Source: Candidatus Dormiibacterota bacterium
GTDB lineage: Bacteria > Vulcanimicrobiota > Vulcanimicrobiia > Vulcanimicrobiales > Vulcanimicrobiaceae
Assembly (NCBI GenBank): GCA_035532835.1
Contig: DATKQG010000008.1
Location: 1-64,000, forward strand
DNA: 64,000 bases
Direction: 5' to 3'
Shown piece by piece: positions 41,888 through 51,256 of this stretch. The notes under the pieces are model-generated. The model did not search any database, was not told where the DNA came from, and saw nothing but the letters and a program-made list of their open reading frames with translations. Position 1 is the first letter of the stretch. Every line of letters begins with the position of its first letter. Position numbers and translations under genes: made by a program.

Positions 41888-43038
41888 GCGGGCGTCGCAA
41901 GGTCGCGATTCTAGGCAGCACGGGTTCCATCGGCACGCAGGCCCTGGACGTTCTCGAACGGCATCGCGATCGGTTCGAAGTCGTGGGCTTGGCCGCAGGG
42001 CGCAACGAGCGCCTGCTACGCGAACAAGTCGAACGATTCGCCCCCCGCATCGCTACCGTGGCTTCGGACGGCGCGGATGCGCTGCGACGCGTAGCGGTGG
42101 AGAGCGAGCCCGATATCGTTCTGGCCGCAACCGATGGCGCCGTCGCGTTCGATGCGGTCTTCGCCGCGGTCGCGCGCGGAACCGATATAGCCGTTGCCAA
42201 CAAAGAGCTGATCGTCGCGGCGGGCGAACTCTTGATGGATGCCGCAGCTCGCAGCGGCGCCCGGATCCTGCCCGTCGATAGCGAGCATAGCGCGATCTTC
42301 CAATGCCTTGTGGGAGAAGATCCCGCCCGGGTCGCCGGGATCATCTTAACCGCTTCCGGAGGGCCATTCTGGCGGACCCCGGCCGGCGAGATGGCCGACG
42401 CAACCCTCGACCGGGCGCTCGCCCACCCGACCTGGCAGATGGGTACCAAAAACACGATCGACTCGGCGACGATGATGAACAAGGGCTTGGAAGCGATCGA
42501 GGCCAGCCGCTTGTTTTCCGTACCGGGCGAGCGCGTTCACGTGGTCGTCCACCCGCAGTCGATCGCCCACGGCTTCGTGCTGTTCGCCGACGGCAGCGTG
42601 AAGGGCCAACTCTGCGCCCCGGATATGCGCCTGCCGATCGGTTATGCGCTCGCCTTCCCGGACCGGATCGTCGGGGCGCAGCCCGCCCGTTTCGACGTGC
42701 TCGAGGCACTCGGGGCCAAACCCCAGGAGCCCGCGTTACGTTACGAATTCGAACGCCCGGATCTGGAGCGGTTCCCCTGTTTGCGGCTGGCCTACCAAGC
42801 GCTCGAGGCCGGGGGCACGCTTCCGGCCGTGCTCTCAGCCGCAAACGAAATCGCGGTGGAAGCGTTCGTAGAAGGTATAATGCGATTTGGGCGGATCCAT
42901 GCGGTGATCGAAGCTACGATGCAGGCTGTGCCACAGCACGAAGCATCGATCGACGCAATTCGTCTTGCAGATCGTCAAGCGCGCGAGGTGGCGCGCGGTT
43001 TCGTCGCATCGCTCGCCGAACCCATCGTACGTCCGTAA
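41884..43038 (+). CDS. dxr: 1-deoxy-D-xylulose 5-phosphate reductoisomerase
   Basis: Second enzyme of the MEP isoprenoid pathway, making MEP with NADPH. Motifs: ILGSTGSIGTQALDVLE, NKELIVAAGELL, PVDSEHSAIFQCL, and NTIDSATMMNKGLE. 384 residues, normal. ATG 41884 overlaps the cdsA stop; a much longer open frame beginning inside cdsA is not the gene. ispG of the same pathway is two genes downstream. Confidence 0.97.
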   Translation: MSGRRKVAILGSTGSIGTQALDVLERHRDRFEVVGLAAGRNERLLREQVERFAPRIATVASDGADALRRVAVESEPDIVLAATDGAVAFDAVFAAVARGTDIAVANKELIVAAGELLMDAAARSGARILPVDSEHSAIFQCLVGEDPARVAGIILTASGGPFWRTPAGEMADATLDRALAHPTWQMGTKNTIDSATMMNKGLEAIEASRLFSVPGERVHVVVHPQSIAHGFVLFADGSVKGQLCAPDMRLPIGYALAFPDRIVGAQPARFDVLEALGAKPQEPALRYEFERPDLERFPCLRLAYQALEAGGTLPAVLSAANEIAVEAFVEGIMRFGRIHAVIEATMQAVPQHEASIDAIRLADRQAREVARGFVASLAEPIVRP

Positions 43039-43057
43039 GGAAGAGAGTCTAACGCCC

Positions 43058-44206
43058 GTGTTGTTTGCCCTCATCACGCTCGCATCGCTCGGAAAAATCA
43101 TCACGTTCCTCTTCATGCTCTCGGTGCTCGTCGTGCTGCACGAGTACGGGCACTTTCTGGTTGCGCGGCGCAACGGCGTCCGCGTCAACGAGTTTGCCGT
43201 CGGAATGGGGCCGAAGCTGTTCGGTTGGACGAGCAAACGGAGTGGGACGCTCTACTCGATTCGGGCGCTGCCGATCGGCGGCTACTGCGCCATGGAGGGC
43301 GAGGACGGCAAAACCAGCGAGGCCGAGCAGCAGCGCGAGTTTCGCGATCGCCTCGACGCGCCGAGCACCGCGGTAGCCGCCCCGAGCGCCGTCAACTTTC
43401 AGGGCAAGACGCCTTGGCAGCGGCTGGCGATCGTGTTGGCCGGCCCGGTCGCGAATTTCATCCTGTGCTACGTGATTCTGGTGGTCGGCGCGTTCTCGTT
43501 CGGCGTGATGGGCAATACGCCGACCGCTGTGGTCGGCGAAGTCAAGGCCGGCTACCCGGCAAGCGCCATCGGGCTACACGTCGGGGATAAGATCGTCGCG
43601 ATCGGCGGGACGCAGATTCGCGACGGTAACCAGGTGGTCTCGATCATGCACGCTTCCAAAGGCAAGCGCCTCGATCTCGTCTACGACCGTTCCGGCGAAC
43701 GCCGCGAAACGTTCGTTACGCCCGTTCCCTGCTTGCCCGGGTCGAAGCTCGGATGTATCGGCATTATTCCGGCCTCGCAGTTTACGCATGTGGCGCCGTT
43801 GGCCGCGCTGACGATCAGCGGCCAAGAATTCCTGGGCATCGCGGATCAAACGTTCAGCAGCCTGGGGCTGCTCGTGACGCATTTCACGCAGTACGCCAGC
43901 CAAGTCTCGGGCCCGATCGGCATGGGTCAAGCGGCCGGCGTCGTGCAAGATTTCGGCTGGGGCCCTTACCTGATGCTCGCGGCGACGATTTCTTTCGCGC
44001 TCGGGCTCTTCAACTTGCTGCCTATTCCGGCGCTGGACGGCGGGCGCGCGGCATTCATCATCGCGGAATTGCTGCGCGGCAAGCCGGTCGACCCCGATAA
44101 AGAGGCGATGGTGCATATCGGCGGCTTCGCGGTGCTGATCGCGCTCATGCTGCTCGTAGCCGCGCACGACATCGCGCGCATCGTGGCCGGAAAGGGAGTC
44201 TTCTAG
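43058..44206 (+). CDS. rseP: Site-2 protease RseP (zinc metalloprotease)
   Basis: An intramembrane protease that cleaves anti-sigma factors and signal-peptide remnants. HEYGH in the first transmembrane helix (about residue 28) is the zinc motif, a PDZ domain follows (AGYPASAIGLHVGDKIVAIGG), and NLLPIPALDGGR supplies the third ligand. GTG 43058 with AAGGAAGAGAG upstream; a longer frame reaching into dxr is not used. Confidence 0.94.
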   Translation: MLFALITLASLGKIITFLFMLSVLVVLHEYGHFLVARRNGVRVNEFAVGMGPKLFGWTSKRSGTLYSIRALPIGGYCAMEGEDGKTSEAEQQREFRDRLDAPSTAVAAPSAVNFQGKTPWQRLAIVLAGPVANFILCYVILVVGAFSFGVMGNTPTAVVGEVKAGYPASAIGLHVGDKIVAIGGTQIRDGNQVVSIMHASKGKRLDLVYDRSGERRETFVTPVPCLPGSKLGCIGIIPASQFTHVAPLAALTISGQEFLGIADQTFSSLGLLVTHFTQYASQVSGPIGMGQAAGVVQDFGWGPYLMLAATISFALGLFNLLPIPALDGGRAAFIIAELLRGKPVDPDKEAMVHIGGFAVLIALMLLVAAHDIARIVAGKGVF

Positions 44207-45349
44207 GTGATTCACCTGCGGCGCAAAAGCAATCCGATCTTCCTGCAAAATAAAACCGGCAAGAGCGATGCGAAGAGCGTGTGGATCGGCGGCGACCATC
44301 CGGTTGCGGTGCAGTCGATGACCACGACGGATACGGCCGATGCCGAGGCAACGCTCGAACAGATCTACGGCCTGGCGATGGAAGGCTGCGAGATCGTTCG
44401 CGTTACCGTCAAAGATCCGCCGGATGCGGCTGGTCTCCCCGCGATCGTGCATCGCTCGCCCGTGCCGATCGTTGCGGATATCCATTTCGATCATAAGATG
44501 GCCCTGGCGGCGATCGAAGCGGGCGTTGCGAAATTGCGCCTTAATCCGGGGAACATTCGGGATCCCAAGAAAGTCGCCGAAGTCGTCAGCGCCGCCAAGA
44601 CGCGCGGCATTCCGATTCGCGTCGGCGTGAACATGGGCTCGCTCGCACCGGACCTTGAGAAAGCGTTCGGCCTTACCGCGCAGGCCATGGTGGAATCGGC
44701 GCTGCGTCACGTGGCGATCCTGGAAGAACACGGCCACACCGACATCGCGATCTCGCTCAAGGCGCACGACGTTCTAACGACCGTGGCGGCGTATCGCTTG
44801 ATGGATCGGCGCTTAGCGGAGCGCAACACGCCGTACGCGCTGCACTTGGGCATCACCGAAGCGGGGCTGCTCCGCGACGGCACGATCAAATCGTCGATCG
44901 GTCTGGGCATCCTATTGTTCGAGGGGATCGGCGATACGATCCGCGTCTCTCTCGCGGCCGATCCGATTGAAGAAGTGCCGGTTTGCTGGGGCATCCTCAA
45001 ATCGCTCGGTCTGCGCGAGAAGGGCTTTGAGATTACCGCCTGCCCGTCGTGCGGTCGCGCGGAGATTTCCGTGCTGGAACTGGGGCGTTCGGTCGAGGCG
45101 ATTGCCAAACAGTATACCGCGCCCGTGAAGGTTGCGGTGATGGGCTGCGTCGTCAACGGACCGGGCGAATCGAAGATGGCCGACGTCGGCGTCGCCGGCG
45201 GTAAAGGCAAGGGCGCGATCTATCGAGCCGGGGAGTTGGTGGGAACCTACCCGGAAGACGAGTTACTCGGGATGTTGCGGCTCGAGATCGAGAAGGTCAT
45301 CGCCGAGAAATATCCGGATTACGCGCACGAGATCGGCATTCACGCATGA
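44207..45349 (+). CDS. ispG: 4-hydroxy-3-methylbut-2-enyl diphosphate synthase
   Basis: The iron-sulfur enzyme of the MEP pathway that converts MEcPP to HMBPP. The 380-residue protein shows GGDHPVAVQSMTTTDTADAEATLEQI, the KLRLNPGNI segment, and the cluster ligands CPSCGR and MGCVVNGPGE. GTG start directly after the rseP stop with no gap. Confidence 0.97.
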   Translation: MIHLRRKSNPIFLQNKTGKSDAKSVWIGGDHPVAVQSMTTTDTADAEATLEQIYGLAMEGCEIVRVTVKDPPDAAGLPAIVHRSPVPIVADIHFDHKMALAAIEAGVAKLRLNPGNIRDPKKVAEVVSAAKTRGIPIRVGVNMGSLAPDLEKAFGLTAQAMVESALRHVAILEEHGHTDIAISLKAHDVLTTVAAYRLMDRRLAERNTPYALHLGITEAGLLRDGTIKSSIGLGILLFEGIGDTIRVSLAADPIEEVPVCWGILKSLGLREKGFEITACPSCGRAEISVLELGRSVEAIAKQYTAPVKVAVMGCVVNGPGESKMADVGVAGGKGKGAIYRAGELVGTYPEDELLGMLRLEIEKVIAEKYPDYAHEIGIHA

Positions 45350-45819
45350 CGTATGCCCGGCCGGCCATCCAGACGCTGATCCTTACGGGCGTCGTGGCGT
45401 TGGTTGCGTCGGCTATGCTGGCGTTATCCCATCCGGCCCAGTTGCGCATCGACGGTCAACGCGTCGAGAGCGACGTTCCTCCCATCACCACGGCCGCGCA
45501 ACGCGTGTTCGTTCCGTTACGGGCGGTTGCCGACGCGTTGGGAGCCCAGACGCTCGTCCAAGGGAATAACATCTACATCATTCGCGGTAAGCAATCGTTG
45601 CGACTGCGCGTCGGCGATCGCCATGCGACGCTCAACGGAATGCCGCTCACGCTGGAGCGCGCGCCGTTTCGCGTGCGCGGTCGTGTGATGATCGGTATCA
45701 AGGCGCTGGCCCTCGCGCTCAACGTGCACGTCGACTACGATCCGCGCACCGCCCGCATCAACGTGCTCACGCCCGGGATCGGCCAAGCCGATGCATCCTC
45801 GGTTCCCGCGACGCAGTAG
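45346..45819 (+). CDS. Secreted stalk-domain (copper amine oxidase N-terminal-like) protein
   Basis: A 157-residue protein with an N-terminal hydrophobic segment (about 8-27, signal or anchor), then the beta-alpha repeats of the 'stalk domain' family (RVFVPLRAVADALGAQTLV, VMIGIKALALALNVHVDYDPRTARINV). Such domains bind cell-wall or surface partners and carry no catalysis. The ATG overlaps the ispG stop (ATGA), so it belongs to the housekeeping operon. Confidence 0.78.
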   Translation: MTYARPAIQTLILTGVVALVASAMLALSHPAQLRIDGQRVESDVPPITTAAQRVFVPLRAVADALGAQTLVQGNNIYIIRGKQSLRLRVGDRHATLNGMPLTLERAPFRVRGRVMIGIKALALALNVHVDYDPRTARINVLTPGIGQADASSVPATQ

Positions 45820-45909
45820 GTCGCGCGAGGAGCGTGCCCGCAGAATGTAAAAGTGTCACAGGCGGGTTCACTCTTGTTGCAGGAAAGCGATTCGTCGCGC
45901 TATGAGTGC

Positions 45910-47004
45910 ATGAGCTTTCTGATTTATATCGACCGCGCCGGCGACGTACATGCGCCCGATGTGGAATACGGGGTCGTGGCACCTGGACAGACGATCGTGA
46001 TTTCAGGGTGGCTTGCGGACCCCGAAAATGCGCGCGTCGCGCGCAAGGTGACCGGTCTCGTCGACGGCTTCTTTCCCGTCGAAGCTACGGTGGTATCGCG
46101 TCCCGATATCGCCAAGCACTTCGGGCACGATGCGCTGGAACGATGCGGCTTCGCCTTTGAGATTCCGAGCAAAGCATGCGGAATCGGCGAGCATGAGTTT
46201 ACGTTTAGGTTCTTCGACGAAGCCGGAGAGGTGTACGACGCGAAGCCCCTGCCCATCCGCGTCGTCGCGTATACCGGAGGCCTCGCGTCGCGGATCCTCG
46301 TCGCGGCGGCCCCGAAAAGCGGATCTACGTACACGTCGATGATTCTACAAAAGTATTTCGAACTCGACGAGCCGCACGTCGCAGGTATGCATTGGCAATG
46401 GGAACACAACCTGGATGCCAACGTCGTCGATCGACTGCGCGGCCGGTCGTACGTACTGCAGCGGCACATGCGCCCATACGCTCCAAATCTCGCCGCGATC
46501 CGAAACGAACGTATCTCGGTCGTCGTGACGTGGCGTAATCTTGCGGACACGATTGTGTCGCTGGACGATCACGTTCGCAGAGAAGGCGTCGCTCAACATT
46601 TCCTGATGTATTCGGTCGACGCCGCTTACCTCGCGATGCCGGATCAACGCCGCTATCAATTTTTGATCCGTTATGCCGCGCCGTGGTATGTCAGTTTCTA
46701 TCTCGGCTGGAAGGAGCAAGGGATTCCGATCGCTCGTTACGAGTTGCTCGCAAGCGATCCGCTGGCCTATTTTACGGAGACGATCGCGACCATCGCCGGG
46801 AGCGTCGATCGCGCGCGCCTGTCTGCAGTCCTGGATTCGAATGCGATGTCGGGCAGAACTCGCGGCAACGTCGGTACGAACGGGAGGGCGCTCGAAGCTT
46901 TCTCGCAAGAGACTCGAGATCTCTTAGAGGATCTTCTGCGCGCTCACTTCGTTCCGCTGGACGAACTGATCGGCGAATTACCATGGCATAGCGCAACCGT
47001 TTAG
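45910..47004 (+). CDS. Sulfotransferase with N-terminal beta domain
   Basis: The C-terminal two thirds is a PAPS-dependent sulfotransferase fold: AAPKSGSTYTSMIL is the 5'-phosphosulfate loop and VVVTWRNLADTIVSLDDHV fits the 3'-phosphate site. The first 110 residues form a beta-rich domain (VVAPGQTIVISGWLADP). It probably sulfates a surface glycan or lipid. ATG 45910 is chosen; an in-frame GTG at 45853 would add 19 residues and neither has a strong ribosome-binding site. It overlaps the convergent permease gene by 4 nt. Confidence 0.8.
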   Translation: MSFLIYIDRAGDVHAPDVEYGVVAPGQTIVISGWLADPENARVARKVTGLVDGFFPVEATVVSRPDIAKHFGHDALERCGFAFEIPSKACGIGEHEFTFRFFDEAGEVYDAKPLPIRVVAYTGGLASRILVAAAPKSGSTYTSMILQKYFELDEPHVAGMHWQWEHNLDANVVDRLRGRSYVLQRHMRPYAPNLAAIRNERISVVVTWRNLADTIVSLDDHVRREGVAQHFLMYSVDAAYLAMPDQRRYQFLIRYAAPWYVSFYLGWKEQGIPIARYELLASDPLAYFTETIATIAGSVDRARLSAVLDSNAMSGRTRGNVGTNGRALEAFSQETRDLLEDLLRAHFVPLDELIGELPWHSATV

Positions 47005-48548
47005 GGAGCGAATTCGCTGATGCCTTCGGGCTCTTCGACCGGGACGACGTCGTCGGGATTGGATTTGTGAAAGCCGTAGCTAAAGAAGAAGATCAGGCCG
47101 ATGACCAGCGCGATCAGGAACCACACCCAGGTCGTGCGCGAGAGGCCGAATACCGCTAGGAAGAGCGAAAATACGATGCCCAAGATCGGGAAGAGCGGCA
47201 CGAACGGAACCCGAAACGTTCGCGGAATATTCGGCTTGCGTTTGCGTAAATACAGCACGCCGGCGCACACGACCGTGAACGCGATCAGCGTCCCGATGTT
47301 CACTAGGTTCAGCAGGCTGTTGAGCGGCACGATGAGCGTGAGGATCGCGACGACGACGCCAGTGGACATGGTGGTCACGATCGGCGTTTGATACTTGGGG
47401 TGGATGATCGCCACCACCGGAGGCAGCATCTTATCGCGCGCCATCACGTAGAAAATACGCGATTGTCCGAGTAACGAACTCAGCGCGACGCTGGTCGTCC
47501 CCGCCAATACGCCCATGGTGATGACCCAATTGAGAATCGGCATGTGGAGAGGGGCGAGCGCGTAGACCAGGGGATTTTTGATCGGGACCTGGCTCCAAGG
47601 CAGCGCGCCGATGAGCACGAGCGCAGTCGCGCAATAAATCACCGTGCCGATCGCGAGCGCGCCGATGACGCCCATGGGAACGTCGCGCTGTGGGTTTTTA
47701 CACTCTTCGGCGGTGGTCGTTGCCGTGTCGAAGCCGATGTAGCTGAAAAAGACGTACGCGCCGATTGCTACGATGCCGTATGGCTGCGCCGATTCAACCG
47801 CACCGCCGAACGGCTTGAGCGCGCCCCAGCCATGTGGAGAGAGTTGGTTCCACCACGTTTGCGGCGGGCCGCTCACGAAATGAGCCGCCTTAAAGAGCCA
47901 AAGGCCGGCGATGACGAACACGATCAACGCCGATATTTTGAGCACGACGAAGATGTTGTTGGTCGTAGCGGATTCGCGAATGCCCACCGATAGCAATGCT
48001 GAGAGCCCGAGAACGAACAACGCTCCGACGACGTCGTACTGCGAGTGCAGCAGGTCCCAGCTGCCGAGTTGCCACCACGGGCCGTGGATAATCAAGTTCG
48101 ATTGCTGCGCCCACGCCGGTAACGACACGCCGATCGATTTGAACACGTCTTGGATGGCGGCCGAAAACTGCTGCGCTACCGGCGCGGCGCTGATGCCGTA
48201 TTCGAAAATCAGCGCGAAGCCGATGATCCAGGCAAACAGCTTGCCCATCGTCGCGTACGCATAGGTGTAGGCGCTGCCGGCGACGGGAACCATCGCACCG
48301 AGTTCCGCATAGCAGAGCGCCGCAAAGAACGACGTGAGGCCGGCGAGCAGGTACGAGATGATGACCGCCGGCCCCGCGCCTTTGACGCCGGTACCGATGG
48401 TGGTGAAGATTCCGCCGCCGATCATCGTGCCCAGGCCGATTGCAATCAGATCCTTGGCCGTGAGCGCGCGCTTGAGGATGCGTCGAGAGCCGAGCTCGCG
48501 TAGCTTATCGACATTCGTTGTAGCGAACAGTTGGGAGACGAACGACAT
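47001..48548 (-). CDS. APC-family amino acid permease
   Basis: A twelve-helix importer of the APC superfamily, closest to cationic amino acid transporters. The first helix has GLGTMIGGGIFTTIGTG, the substrate-binding glycine motif. FSYIGFDTATTTAEE in helix 6 and a helix 8 region ending SSLLGQSRIFYVMARDKMLPP are also typical. The start at ATG 48548 (MSFVSQLFATTN) is preferred over an upstream ATG at 48602, which would overlap the divergent NUDIX gene. Confidence 0.88.
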   Translation of the reverse strand: MSFVSQLFATTNVDKLRELGSRRILKRALTAKDLIAIGLGTMIGGGIFTTIGTGVKGAGPAVIISYLLAGLTSFFAALCYAELGAMVPVAGSAYTYAYATMGKLFAWIIGFALIFEYGISAAPVAQQFSAAIQDVFKSIGVSLPAWAQQSNLIIHGPWWQLGSWDLLHSQYDVVGALFVLGLSALLSVGIRESATTNNIFVVLKISALIVFVIAGLWLFKAAHFVSGPPQTWWNQLSPHGWGALKPFGGAVESAQPYGIVAIGAYVFFSYIGFDTATTTAEECKNPQRDVPMGVIGALAIGTVIYCATALVLIGALPWSQVPIKNPLVYALAPLHMPILNWVITMGVLAGTTSVALSSLLGQSRIFYVMARDKMLPPVVAIIHPKYQTPIVTTMSTGVVVAILTLIVPLNSLLNLVNIGTLIAFTVVCAGVLYLRKRKPNIPRTFRVPFVPLFPILGIVFSLFLAVFGLSRTTWVWFLIALVIGLIFFFSYGFHKSNPDDVVPVEEPEGISEFAP

Positions 48549-48600
48549 TCCGCGACCGTTCGCAAGGATGGGCGGCCCGTCCCCCCGGAACCTCGCAGGC

Positions 48601-49143
48601 ATGGATGCTTACCGTCGCCTGCGTTCGCGCGAGGCCTATCGCAATCGCTGGATCAGTGTGGAGGTGCACGAGATCGTGCATCCGAGCGGCGTGGCGGGGG
48701 AGCACGTTGCGATCGTCACGCCCGCGGCGAGCGCGGTGGTGGTCCTGGACGGCGAGGAGCTGGTCTTTGCCCGGCAGCCGCGCTTCGCCGCCCAAAAAAC
48801 GACCGTTGAGATCGTCAAAGGCGGTGCCGAAGCGGGCGAATCGGCGCTGGCGTGCGCGCGGCGAGAATTGCGCGAAGAGCTCGGGCTGCAGGGCGGTATC
48901 TGGGAGTCGCTCGGCGAGGTGTACGAACTCCCGTCGATCGTCGCGCATCCGGTCGCGCTGTTCGTCGCGCGCGATCTCTCGGCGTGCTCGGGGGCACAGG
49001 AAGACGTGGAATCGATCTCGCCCGTGCGGATGAGCCGCGCCGCCGCGTTCGATCGCGCCCTGCGCGGCGACATTTCCGATGCGGTCACGCTCGCGGCGCT
49101 GCTGCGCTTCGGCTTGCGCAGCGGGGCGTTACTGCTTTCCTAA
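48601..49143 (+). CDS. NUDIX hydrolase (ADP-ribose pyrophosphatase-like)
   Basis: The 180-residue protein has a complete Nudix box (GGAEAGESALACARRELREELGL, in pieces GG..E and REL.EELGL, near residue 78). The substrate-side region resembles ADP-ribose pyrophosphatases, which hydrolyse ADP-ribose to AMP and ribose-5-phosphate. It is divergent from the permease and overlaps the convergent cobalamin gene by 4 nt. Confidence 0.88.
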   Translation: MDAYRRLRSREAYRNRWISVEVHEIVHPSGVAGEHVAIVTPAASAVVVLDGEELVFARQPRFAAQKTTVEIVKGGAEAGESALACARRELREELGLQGGIWESLGEVYELPSIVAHPVALFVARDLSACSGAQEDVESISPVRMSRAAAFDRALRGDISDAVTLAALLRFGLRSGALLLS

Positions 49144-49748
49144 CCCAGCGCGGCCGGCGGCGCCGTGGCGGCGTTCCAGAGATACTCCGGTTCGCGCAAC
49201 TCCGCATTGATCCAGCGCGACCAGACAAAGAGCGCATCCGAGAGGCGATTCAGGTACTCAAGCGTGGTGACCGATACGCCGTCGTCGTGTTCCATCAGCG
49301 TCACGAGCAGTCGCTCCGCCCGTCGCGCGATCGTTCGCGCGAGGTGGAGAAAGGCTCCGGTGGGTGAGCCGCCCGGATGGATGAAGTTCGCCAGCGGTTC
49401 GAGATCGATCTGCGCTTCGTCGATCGCGCGTTCGAGCGCCTGGACGTCCTGCCGCTCGACCAGCGGCATACCCTCCCAGCGATCTTTCGGCATTGTGGCA
49501 AGATCGCTCCCGAGGTTGAAGAGCATGTCTTGCGTCCAGGCCAGCCAAGCATCGAGCCGCTGGGCGCGGCGATGGGTGGCAAGCAGGGGGCGCATCTGCG
49601 TGCGAGCCAGGCCGATCGCGCTCGAGAGCTCGTCGACCGTTCCATAGGTTTCGATGCGAAGCGCGTTCTTTTTAACGCGCTGGCCGCCGACCAAGCCGGT
49701 GGTGCCGTTATCGCCGGTACGCGTGTAGATTCGGGTGAGCTTGGGCAT
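49140..49748 (-). CDS. Cob(I)alamin adenosyltransferase, PduO type
   Basis: Transfers the adenosyl group of ATP to cob(I)alamin to make coenzyme B12. The 202-residue protein begins MPKLTRIYTRTGDNGTTGL, the ATP-binding N-terminal motif, continues with YGTVDELSSAIGLAR, and has the IHPGGSPTGAFLHLARTIARRAERL motif at the C-terminal helices. No other B12 gene lies in the window. Confidence 0.93.
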   Translation of the reverse strand: MPKLTRIYTRTGDNGTTGLVGGQRVKKNALRIETYGTVDELSSAIGLARTQMRPLLATHRRAQRLDAWLAWTQDMLFNLGSDLATMPKDRWEGMPLVERQDVQALERAIDEAQIDLEPLANFIHPGGSPTGAFLHLARTIARRAERLLVTLMEHDDGVSVTTLEYLNRLSDALFVWSRWINAELREPEYLWNAATAPPAALG

Positions 49749-49792
49749 ACCGGCGAGGTTTCGCCGGTACCGCGCGAGAACCCGGGCGGGTC

Positions 49793-51256
49793 ATGTCCCA
49801 GGGATCAGAACTTCAACCCGTCGTGAAAGAGATTCCGCCTAAAGCCGCGGATCTCTCCGCTTGGTATACGGCGGTCTGCCTCAAAGCGCAGCTCACATCG
49901 TACTCGCCGGTGCGCGGCTGCGTGGTATTGCGTCCGTACGGCTACGGACTGTGGGAGAACCTGCAGAAGGATCTCGACGCGCGCTTTAAAGCGACCGGCC
50001 ACGAGAACGCCTACTTCCCGCTGCTGATTCCCGAAAGCTTGTTGATGAAGGAAGCCGACCACGTTGAGGGGTTTGCCCCCGAGGTCGCTTGGGTTACACA
50101 TGGCGGAACGGAAAAGCTCACCGAACGGCTGGCGATTCGCCCCACCTCCGAGGTGATTATCGGGGTGATGTACGCGCAGTGGATCGAGTCGTACCGCGAT
50201 CTGCCGATCCTCATCAATCAATGGGCCAACGTGCTGCGCTGGGAGAAGGCCACGCGTCCGTTCCTGCGCACGATGGAGTTCTTGTGGCAAGAGGGCCACA
50301 CCGCGCATGCGACCGCCCAAGAGGCGCGCGAAGAGACGCTGCGCATGCTCGACGTCTACACGCAATTCGCTCGCGAGGTTGTCGCAGTGCCGGTGTACCC
50401 GGGCGTTAAGAGCGCGAACGAACGCTTTCCGGGTGCGGTCGAGACGTATTCGATCGAGGCGCTGATGCCCGACGGCAAGGCGCTGCAATCGGCGACCTCG
50501 CACGATCTCGGACAGAATTTTGCCAAGGCCTACGACATCACGTTCTCCGATGCCGATCAACAGATCAAGCACGTCTATACCACCTCGTGGGGCATGTCGT
50601 GGCGGATGCTCGGGGCGATGATCATGACGCACGGCGACGATCGCGGTTTGCGGATTCCGCCGAAAATGGCTCCCATCGAGGCGGTCCTGGTACCGATCGT
50701 GCGCTCGGGCGACGACCGCGCGGTAGCGGCCGCCCACGCGACCGCGAAAACCTTGACGCAGGCCGGATTCCGCGTTCGCGTCGACGACCGCGATCAGCAG
50801 CCCGGTTGGAAGTATGCCGAATGGGACGTTCGCGGCGTGCCGGTGCGGATTGAGATCGGCCCGCGCGACGTCGACGGCGGCAGCGTTATGCTGGTGCGAC
50901 GGGATCGCAACAAAGGCGATGCCGATCATAAGCAGAGCGTGATGCTCGACGCGCTGGCGCCGCAACTGCGCGCGCTGCTCGAAGACATCCAGCGCTCGCT
51001 CTACGACCAGGCCAGCGCATTTCTTACCGGCCACACCTTCGTCGTCGATGACGGTGCGGAGTTTTTCGCGAAGTGCCGCTCGCGCGCCGGCATGATCGAT
51101 ATCGCATGGTGCGCACGTGCGGCATGCGAAGAGTACGTCAAGGCTGAGACGGGTGCGACCAGCCGGAACACGCGGCCCCTCGAGGGCGGACCCACCGCAT
51201 GCGTTGCGTGCGGCGAACCAGCAAAGGTACGAGCGTATTTTGCCCAGTCGTATTAA
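49793..51256 (+). CDS. proS: Prolyl-tRNA synthetase, archaeal/eukaryotic type
   Basis: Charges tRNA-Pro. The class II core is clear: motif 2 LRWEKATRPFLRTMEFLWQEGHTAH, ATSHDLGQNFAKAYDI, and motif 3 MSWRMLGAMIMTHGDDRGLRIPP. At 487 residues it lacks the editing insertion of E. coli-type ProRS. It has the extra C-terminal domain with Cys residues and ends in a conserved Tyr (FAQSY), marking the archaeal/eukaryotic-like form found in some bacteria. The next gene starts inside its last codons. Confidence 0.95.
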   Translation: MSQGSELQPVVKEIPPKAADLSAWYTAVCLKAQLTSYSPVRGCVVLRPYGYGLWENLQKDLDARFKATGHENAYFPLLIPESLLMKEADHVEGFAPEVAWVTHGGTEKLTERLAIRPTSEVIIGVMYAQWIESYRDLPILINQWANVLRWEKATRPFLRTMEFLWQEGHTAHATAQEAREETLRMLDVYTQFAREVVAVPVYPGVKSANERFPGAVETYSIEALMPDGKALQSATSHDLGQNFAKAYDITFSDADQQIKHVYTTSWGMSWRMLGAMIMTHGDDRGLRIPPKMAPIEAVLVPIVRSGDDRAVAAAHATAKTLTQAGFRVRVDDRDQQPGWKYAEWDVRGVPVRIEIGPRDVDGGSVMLVRRDRNKGDADHKQSVMLDALAPQLRALLEDIQRSLYDQASAFLTGHTFVVDDGAEFFAKCRSRAGMIDIAWCARAACEEYVKAETGATSRNTRPLEGGPTACVACGEPAKVRAYFAQSY

